A stretch of DNA of 11,193 nt from positions 1 to 11,193 of the forward strand of contig CAWUWP010000122.1 of NCBI GenBank assembly GCA_963926275.1, written 5' to 3'. The notes beneath the pieces were generated by a model. It worked only from the letters and a program-made list of their open reading frames with translations. It ran no database searches and was not told where the DNA came from. This stretch comes from UBA1858 sp963926275. Lineage in GTDB: Bacteria > Pseudomonadota > Gammaproteobacteria > UBA4575. This document shows positions 7,353-11,193 of the stretch, piece after piece (within the stretch, counting starts at the first letter, position 1; the number at the start of each line of letters is the position of its first letter). The position numbers were made by a program, and so were the translations under genes.

Positions 7353-8282
7353 CTAGTTTTCAGGTTTCTTAGCGGGCAGGTTATTAGCTGCATCAATACA
7401 ATATGCACGTGCATAATCTAGTAGCTTTTCCATGGCGCGTAATCTGAATTTTTGGCGGTGGCGCACAAACGAAAATTCTCTTTCCATAGGCGGGTCTAGC
7501 CTTACCGCTACCAGGGTGCCTAATTTCAACTCTTTCTCAAGCGTGGCTAGTGAAGCGATTGAAATACCCATGCCAGCCTCGACTGCACCTTTAATGGATT
7601 CAGGACTCCCCAACTCAAGAGAAACATTTAAGTTATTACGGTCTATTCCTAATTTCACCATGTGATCCATAATCACTTCACGCGTACCCGAACCTTCTTC
7701 TCGACATATAAATGGAAAGTTCATCACCTCTTCCAGCGGAATGGATTTTCGGTCAGCGATCTCATGACCCGGAGGCACCACGACAACCAACTGATCGACA
7801 CGACATACCTCAACCAATAGATTCTTATTGGACACCGGACCTTCAACAACACCCAGGTCGATCATGCTGTTTTCTATCATAGACACAATCCCTTCAGTAT
7901 TAGAAACTTTAAGCTTTAAGTTAATGTCTGGAAATTCAAGGGTAAATCCACGTAATAAAGCAGGCAACATATATTCAGCAATGGTTGTGCTTGCACCCAT
8001 GGTCAGTGCACCACTGACGTCATCGGTTAATTCTTTTACCGTATTCTCCATCTCTGCATATAGAGAGAAAATCTGTTCTGCGGACTCATAGGCCTTGTGG
8101 CCAGCTTCTGTTAATGCGACACGGTTATGAGTACGGTCAAATAAACGAGTATCAAAATGATCCTCGAGTTGGCGCACTTGAAACGTCACCGCTGGCTGAG
8201 TCATATGTAAAGTTTCAGCCGCTTTAGTGAAGCTAAGTAATCGAGCAACTGTATAAAAAACTTGGAGCCGGCGGTCAGCCAT
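7353..8282 (-). CDS. LysR-family transcriptional regulator, CysL/YeiE-like
   Basis: This 309-residue protein is a LysR-type regulator. The N-terminal winged helix-turn-helix (about residues 5-62) contains SFTKAAETLHMTQPAVTFQVRQLE and the following DRTHNRVALTEAGH. A linker helix follows, then a periplasmic-binding-protein-like effector domain (about 90-295). The segments GASTTIAEYMLPALL, CREEGSGTREVI, ELGSPESIKGAVEAGMGISI and the RHRQKFRLRAMEKLLDY end resemble the CysL/YeiE branch, whose studied members respond to sulfur-related signals. That is family knowledge, and the ligand and targets here are unknown. ATG 8282 is chosen because AAGGG (8296-8292) sits 9 bases upstream; TTG 8288 would leave only 3 bases. 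The nearest divergent gene is the DUF4124 gene 232 bases away; the gene downstream is perM. Neither is an obvious sulfur target. Confidence 0.9.
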   Translation of the reverse strand: MADRRLQVFYTVARLLSFTKAAETLHMTQPAVTFQVRQLEDHFDTRLFDRTHNRVALTEAGHKAYESAEQIFSLYAEMENTVKELTDDVSGALTMGASTTIAEYMLPALLRGFTLEFPDINLKLKVSNTEGIVSMIENSMIDLGVVEGPVSNKNLLVEVCRVDQLVVVVPPGHEIADRKSIPLEEVMNFPFICREEGSGTREVIMDHMVKLGIDRNNLNVSLELGSPESIKGAVEAGMGISIASLATLEKELKLGTLVAVRLDPPMEREFSFVRHRQKFRLRAMEKLLDYARAYCIDAANNLPAKKPEN

Positions 8283-8318
8283 AAGCAATTTCCCTTAGTG
8301 GATTACCTGTATCCCACA

Positions 8319-8340
8319 AGTATATCACTGTCTATACAAG
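8319..8340 (-). promoter_or_regulatory. Extended -10 promoter candidate and overlapping inverted repeat of the lysR gene
   Basis: On the - strand TGA followed by TATACT (8327-8319) is an extended -10 element, with a predicted start near 8312, about 30 bases before the ATG. No good -35 box is seen. Overlapping it, GTATA (8320-8324) and TATAC (8333-8337) form an 18-bp interrupted dyad, flanked by CAAG at both ends in direct orientation. LysR-type proteins often repress their own gene through such a dyad, so this may be an autoregulatory site. That is inference. Confidence 0.35.
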
Positions 8341-8412
8341 TCATGATGCTTCAAATTTACCCAAACCTATATCATTACACCGTCTCGGGCCACTAACTCT
8401 TATCGCCAATAT

Positions 8413-8426
8413 AGACATTTCTGTCT
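8413..8426. repeat. Small inverted repeat between lysR and the DUF4124 gene
   Basis: AGACA (8413-8417) and TGTCT (8422-8426) are perfect 5-base arms around TTTC. The site lies about 30 bases upstream of the -35 box of the DUF4124 promoter candidate, so an activator site is conceivable, but arms this short occur by chance. Nothing else stands out between 8341 and 8457. Confidence 0.2.
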
Positions 8427-8457
8427 TAAGTTGCCTAATTTGTCGACGTAAAGCTCA

Positions 8458-8485
8458 TTGGCATCAGTAAAGCTTCTGGTACAAT
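8458..8485 (+). promoter_or_regulatory. Sigma70-like promoter of the DUF4124 gene
   Basis: TTGGCA (8458-8463), 16 bases and TACAAT (8480-8485) each match the consensus at five of six positions. This is the strongest promoter candidate in the window. Transcription would start near 8492 and give a short leader of about 23 bases containing GGAG at 8503-8506. An upstream in-frame TTG at 8458 lies within the -35 box, another reason not to use it as the start. Confidence 0.6.
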
Positions 8486-8514
8486 TTGGCTATTATGAAA
8501 TCGGAGCTTTTATA

Positions 8515-8964
8515 ATGTGGAAATCAGGAACAATTGTTGGGATTGCCTTGGCATCAATTCTCATTGCGACTAATGCAAACGCTCAGGCTTATAAGTGGAT
8601 TAACCCAGCAGGCAATACCATATACAGTCAAACACCTCCTCCGATGGGAACCTTTTATGAATTGGTCAACGATGCAAGTATCGCGTCTTCTAACTCCGGG
8701 GCTGCAAGCACTAAGAGCTCACAAAAATCCTTAGACTCATTTAGTGAAACGCGAGAAAAGAAAAAAACTGAGCAACAGCAACTGGCTGAAAGCAATCAGA
8801 TAAAGCAAGAAAATTGCGCTCAAGCCAAAACTAATCTTACATCACTCACTAGTCGAGGCCAGGTCACTATTAAAGAAGGTGAGTTGTACCGCAAACTAAC
8901 TGAAGAAGAACGTCAGGATGAGATTAAAACGGCTACCCAGAGGATTGAGGACTATTGTAATTAA
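8515..8964 (+). CDS. Exported DUF4124-type protein of unknown function
   Basis: The 149-residue product has a Sec signal peptide: WKSG, a hydrophobic run IVGIALASILIA, then ANA with likely cleavage after Ala23. The mature start AYKWINPAGNTIYSQTPPP (about 25-43) matches the short DUF4124 domain found at the N-terminus of many proteobacterial periplasmic proteins. A Ser/Ala-rich linker (about 54-78) and a charged, probably coiled-coil stretch rich in Lys, Glu and Gln (about 78-100) follow. Cys101 and Cys148 are the only cysteines and could form a disulfide. The ATG at 8515 has GGAG with an 8-base spacer and sits behind a good promoter. It lies 114 bases upstream of proS on the same strand, with no clear terminator between. 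No function is established for the family, and none is assigned here. Confidence 0.82.
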   Translation: MWKSGTIVGIALASILIATNANAQAYKWINPAGNTIYSQTPPPMGTFYELVNDASIASSNSGAASTKSSQKSLDSFSETREKKKTEQQQLAESNQIKQENCAQAKTNLTSLTSRGQVTIKEGELYRKLTEEERQDEIKTATQRIEDYCN

Positions 8965-9011
8965 GACAAGTTTTGATTGATTCAATTTAGTATTTACATG
9001 GATGGACTTGC

Positions 9012-9052
9012 TTAGCAGCTAAATCTGGTATTTACTGGCGCGCATTTCGCCA
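9012..9052 (+). other. Two small hairpins in the proS leader region
   Basis: TTAGC-A-GCTAA (9012-9022) is a perfect short palindrome. TGGCG (9036-9040) and CGCCA (9048-9052) can pair around a 7-base loop. Both lie in the 114 bases between the DUF4124 stop and the proS ATG. Neither is followed by a T-run, so they do not look like a terminator. They could be part of a 5' leader or binding sites. I see no proS promoter I would defend: TTGCTT (9008-9013) with TTTACT (9031-9036) is poor. Confidence 0.3.
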
Positions 9053-9078
9053 ACAATCACTTAATATGCTGGTACTCA

Positions 9079-10785
9079 ATGCGCGTTTCTAATTATTCAC
9101 TCTCCACCTTAAAAGAAGTCCCTGCTGATGCTGAAATTATCAGTCATCAATTAATGCTCAGAGCAGGACTTATCCGCAAACTCGCGTCAGGCATGTATAG
9201 CTGGCTGCCCCTAGGTTTACGCACTCTGCGGAAAGTTGAAGCCATCGTACGTGAGGAAATGAATAATGCAGGCGCACTTGAGCTATTAATGCCCTCTGTT
9301 CAGCCGGCAGAACTCTGGCAAGAGTCAAAACGCTGGGTGCAATACGGACCTGAATTACTGCGCTTTCATGACCGACATCAACGTGAATTTTGTTATGGCC
9401 CAACCCATGAAGAAGTGATCACTGATATAGCTCGACGAGAAATTCGCTCGTATAAGCAATTACCGCTTAATTTTTATCAGATCCAGACTAAATTCCGCGA
9501 TGAAATTCGCCCGAGGTTCGGCGTCATGAGAGCACGCGAATTTATTATGAAGGACGCGTATTCGTTCCATGAAAATCAACAATGCCTGGAAAATACGTAT
9601 CAGCGTATGTACCAAGCGTACACCAATATATTCAATCGATTAGGATTAGAATTCCGCGCGGTTGATGCCGACTCTGGTTCTATCGGTGGCAATCGTTCAC
9701 ATGAGTTTCATGTGCTGGCTAAATCAGGTGAAGATGCCATTGCCTTCTCTGACAGTAGCGACTATGCCGCCAATGTTGAGTTAGCCCCTATTGCCTACCA
9801 GCCAAATACCCGCTCAAGTGCAAAACTCAGCATAGAAAAAGTAGCCACACCCACACAAAAAACTATTCAAGAAGTCAGCAAGGCTCTTAATGTAGAAACC
9901 AAGCAATGCATTAAAATGCTAATCGTTAAAGCAGAAGAAAAGGGTGTGATTGCTTTTGCTCTTCGTGGTGACCACGAGTTAAACCCAGTCAAAGCAGAAA
10001 AAACTGAAGGTGTACTGAAGCCTCTGACCATGGCCAGTGATGAAGATATCGAATCACATTTATCATCTAAGCCAGGGTTTATTGGTCCGCTCAAACTCAC
10101 ATGCAGGGTAGTCGTAGACCATGCCGCCGCTGTATTAGAAAATTTTGTCTGTGGCGCAAACGACGCCGGATTCCATTTTAGGAATGCTAATTGGCCCGAT
10201 TCAGCAACTCTTGAAAACGCAGATTTAAGAAGTATTCAGGAAGGCGACCCAAGTCCTGATGGCCAAGGCCACATTCAAATTAAGCGGGGTATCGAAGTCG
10301 GTCATATCTTCCAACTTGGCGATAAATATAGTCGCAAACTGAATGCCAGTGTATTAGATCAAAACGGCAAAGATAAAATTATGACAATGGGTTGCTATGG
10401 TATTGGCGTTTCACGTGTAGTTGCGGCGACTATCGAGCAAAACTATGATGATCAGGGCATCATTTGGCCACTGTCCTTAGCGCCGTTCCAGCTCTCTCTT
10501 ATTCCCATCAATATGGCCAAATCAGATGCAGTAAAATCATACTGTGAGGACATTTATCAGCGCTTGATCGAAAAAGGCCTAGAAGTCTTTTTTGACGATC
10601 GCAATATACGCCCAGGGATGATGTTTGCTGATCATGAACTCATCGGAATACCTCATCGCCTCGTCGTCAGCGAGCGCAGTTTGAAAGCAGGCAACCTTGA
10701 GTATAAATCTCGCACAGATAAAGACAGCCAAAATATTGAAGTGTCGAATATTGAAACATTCTTACTCGACACCATATTCTTATAG
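9079..10785 (+). CDS. proS: Prolyl-tRNA synthetase, bacterial type with editing domain
   Basis: ProS attaches proline to tRNA-Pro in the cytoplasm. The 568 residues match the long bacterial form (E. coli 572). The class II catalytic core shows motif 2 in TKFRDEIRPRFGVMRAREFIMKDAYSF (137-163) and motif 3 in GCYGIGVSRVVAA (438-450). GPTHEEVITD is at 107-116. The inserted editing domain (about 224-408) is present; it clears mischarged Ala-tRNA-Pro, and Lys279, the residue known to be needed for editing in E. coli, falls at the same number here. The anticodon-binding domain follows (about 467-568), with DDRNIRPGMMFADHELIGIPH. The start MRVSNYSLSTLKE fits the family, although only a weak GGT precedes it. 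No truncation or odd residue is apparent. Confidence 0.98.
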   Translation: MRVSNYSLSTLKEVPADAEIISHQLMLRAGLIRKLASGMYSWLPLGLRTLRKVEAIVREEMNNAGALELLMPSVQPAELWQESKRWVQYGPELLRFHDRHQREFCYGPTHEEVITDIARREIRSYKQLPLNFYQIQTKFRDEIRPRFGVMRAREFIMKDAYSFHENQQCLENTYQRMYQAYTNIFNRLGLEFRAVDADSGSIGGNRSHEFHVLAKSGEDAIAFSDSSDYAANVELAPIAYQPNTRSSAKLSIEKVATPTQKTIQEVSKALNVETKQCIKMLIVKAEEKGVIAFALRGDHELNPVKAEKTEGVLKPLTMASDEDIESHLSSKPGFIGPLKLTCRVVVDHAAAVLENFVCGANDAGFHFRNANWPDSATLENADLRSIQEGDPSPDGQGHIQIKRGIEVGHIFQLGDKYSRKLNASVLDQNGKDKIMTMGCYGIGVSRVVAATIEQNYDDQGIIWPLSLAPFQLSLIPINMAKSDAVKSYCEDIYQRLIEKGLEVFFDDRNIRPGMMFADHELIGIPHRLVVSERSLKAGNLEYKSRTDKDSQNIEVSNIETFLLDTIFL

Positions 10786-10792
10786 TATTTAA

Positions 10793-10814
10793 GGGTTAAA
10801 TTCACTTCTAACCC
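10793..10814 (+). terminator. Weak hairpin after proS
   Basis: GGGTTA (10793-10798) and TAACCC (10809-10814) pair perfectly around a 10-base loop, 8 bases after the proS stop. The following AGTCTATAAG is not a T-run, so this is at best a weak or Rho-assisted terminator, or a 3'-end-stabilising hairpin. Confidence 0.35.
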
Positions 10815-10823
10815 AGTCTATAA

Positions 10824-10855
10824 GTTCACATACTTAGTTCAATACGCTAGTGAAC
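10824..10855. repeat. Inverted repeat GTTCAC / GTGAAC
   Basis: GTTCAC (10824-10829) and GTGAAC (10850-10855) are perfect 6-base complements separated by 20 bases. They lie in the gene-free stretch 10786-11061. They could be two half-sites for a dimeric regulator or chance. Confidence 0.25.
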
Positions 10856-10940
10856 CATCATTTCATAATACTCTAATGTACTTATATACAAGGTATTTTG
10901 TGTTGGCTTTCCTTTCATTTTACGAATAAACTGCCACTTA

Positions 10941-10971
10941 AGACATCTGTTGATCCTTTCAGTAGATGTTT
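10941..10971. repeat. Inverted repeat ACATCT / AGATGT
   Basis: ACATCT (10943-10948) pairs with AGATGT (10964-10969) across 15 bases. One wobble and one A-T pair extend it to eight pairs (10941-10971). TTGATC (10950-10955) inside the loop could be a weak -35 with CATAAA (10972-10977), but the match is poor. Confidence 0.3.
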
Positions 10972-10978
10972 CATAAAC

Positions 10979-11000
10979 GTATGTAGCGCAAGCTACATGC
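10979..11000 (+). other. Strong hairpin with GCAA tetraloop upstream of the binding-protein gene
   Basis: ATGTAGC (10981-10987) and GCTACAT (10992-10998) pair perfectly around GCAA, a GNRA-type tetraloop when transcribed from the + strand. A G-U pair and a G-C pair extend the stem to nine pairs. It lies 61 bases before the ATG at 11062. There is no T-run after it, so it is not an intrinsic terminator on the + strand. It may be a structured 5' leader or a 22-bp operator. Confidence 0.5.
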
Positions 11001-11006
11001 AATAAT
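10998..11006 (+). promoter_or_regulatory. Possible extended -10 element for the binding-protein gene
   Basis: TG-C-AATAAT (10998-11006) resembles an extended -10 element with five of six -10 bases. No good -35 box lies 16-18 bases upstream. If it is used, transcription starts near 11013, and the 10979-11000 dyad covers the -10 to -35 interval as an operator would, rather than being transcribed. Confidence 0.25.
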
Positions 11007-11029
11007 AATTAACAATAGAAAGTAAACAC

Positions 11030-11048
11030 TTAACTTCCTTTTAGTTAA
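11030..11048 (+). repeat. Inverted repeat just before the ribosome binding site at 11050
   Basis: TTAACT (11030-11035) and AGTTAA (11043-11048) pair across a 7-base T/C-rich loop. The right arm ends one base before AGGAG (11050-11054). In RNA this AU-rich hairpin sits against the ribosome binding site, so it could modulate access, although with weak A-U pairs. Confidence 0.3.
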
Positions 11049-11061
11049 CAGGAGTAAATAT

Positions 11062-11193
11062 ATGAAGACGAGAGTAATGATACTGGCAATCGCATTATTG
11101 GCGATGGTCGGCACAAGCAGCGTAGTCGTAGCTGAAGACACAATGTACGTTCCCATTCCAAGTTATCGTGTAGGCCCATATGCAGCGGGTGGT
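11062..11193 (+). CDS. Periplasmic solute-binding protein of a branched-chain amino acid-type ABC transporter (5' part only)
   Basis: Only the first 44 codons are inside the window, and the frame is open to the edge. ATG 11062 has AGGAG (11050-11054) with a 7-base spacer. The start is a Sec signal peptide: MKTR, a hydrophobic run VMILAIALLAMVG, and probable cleavage after Ala24 (VVVA). The mature sequence EDTMYVPIPSYRVGPYAAGG resembles the first strand and binding loop of Leu/Ile/Val-type binding proteins (Peripla_BP_6-like), where a YRTGPYA-type segment is common. Such proteins deliver amino acids, amides, urea or other small organic acids to a membrane ABC importer. Permease and ATPase genes would be expected downstream, outside the window. 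The substrate cannot be judged from this fragment. The upstream 276 bases are rich in inverted repeats, suggesting regulated expression. Confidence 0.75.
   Translation, partial: MKTRVMILAIALLAMVGTSSVVVAEDTMYVPIPSYRVGPYAAGG

Noticed and set aside
8965..9000. Terminator after the DUF4124 gene around TTGATTGATTCAA
   Set aside because: The stem would be only four A/T-rich pairs and has no T-run after it.
10900..10930. Sigma54-like element around TTGGCT
   Set aside because: The GG of the -24 box is followed by no GC-containing -12 box at the required distance.
10971..11156. Reverse-strand hydrophobic 61-codon frame over the final intergenic region and binding-protein start
   Set aside because: It overlaps the signal-peptide region of a convincing gene, and the complement of A-rich sequence gives hydrophobic codons by chance. 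No ribosome binding site was found.
1..11193. Mobile element, CRISPR, toxin-antitoxin or defence system
   Set aside because: There are no array repeats, no transposase or integrase motifs, no tRNA-like target site and no small gene pair. All full-length genes except the DUF4124 one belong to known housekeeping or regulatory families.

Overview
The window is ordinary chromosomal DNA from a gammaproteobacterium. I base this on gene order and protein similarity: xseB-ispA-dxs in one run as in enteric bacteria, dapA directly followed by bamC, a PerM-type protein that lines up with the E. coli one from its first residue, and a long bacterial-type ProS. BamC is itself a lineage marker. By eye the DNA is moderately AT-rich. 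An appended folE2 and a branched-chain-type solute-binding protein suggest a free-living, possibly marine or methylotroph-like lineage, but genus and order cannot be fixed from this sequence.

Layout. Positions 1-173 are non-coding, with a small inverted repeat and a weak promoter candidate. Positions 174-4104 (+) carry xseB, ispA, dxs and folE2: exonuclease VII small subunit, farnesyl diphosphate synthase, DXP synthase and zinc-independent GTP cyclohydrolase I. xseB starts with GTG. ispA starts with TTG inside the end of xseB, behind a good ribosome binding site. folE2 has a plausible promoter of its own. Positions 8282-4117 (-) carry lysR, perM, dapA and bamC: a CysL/YeiE-like regulator, an AI-2E-family membrane protein, dihydrodipicolinate synthase and an outer-membrane assembly lipoprotein. 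The two blocks converge at 4104/4117 on a perfect 18-bp palindrome. Positions 8515-8964 (+) encode a small exported DUF4124-type protein. Positions 9079-10785 (+) are proS. A 276-base non-coding stretch rich in inverted repeats follows, then the first 44 codons of a periplasmic solute-binding protein that runs off the window end.

How they work together. IspA and Dxs bracket isoprenoid synthesis: Dxs makes the first intermediate of the MEP pathway, and IspA builds C15 precursors for quinones and undecaprenyl phosphate. DapA feeds diaminopimelate to peptidoglycan and lysine. BamC helps insert outer-membrane proteins. ProS charges tRNA-Pro. FolE2 starts folate and queuosine synthesis. Much of this is cell-envelope and core metabolism.

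I saw no tRNA, rRNA, CRISPR array, insertion sequence, prophage, toxin or defence gene, and no gene looks broken. I found no convincing undescribed system. The points most worth a second look are non-coding: the convergent palindrome with its T-tract embedded in folE2, and the structured leader with a GCAA-loop hairpin before the binding-protein gene. The small two-cysteine DUF4124 protein is the only full-length gene of unknown function.
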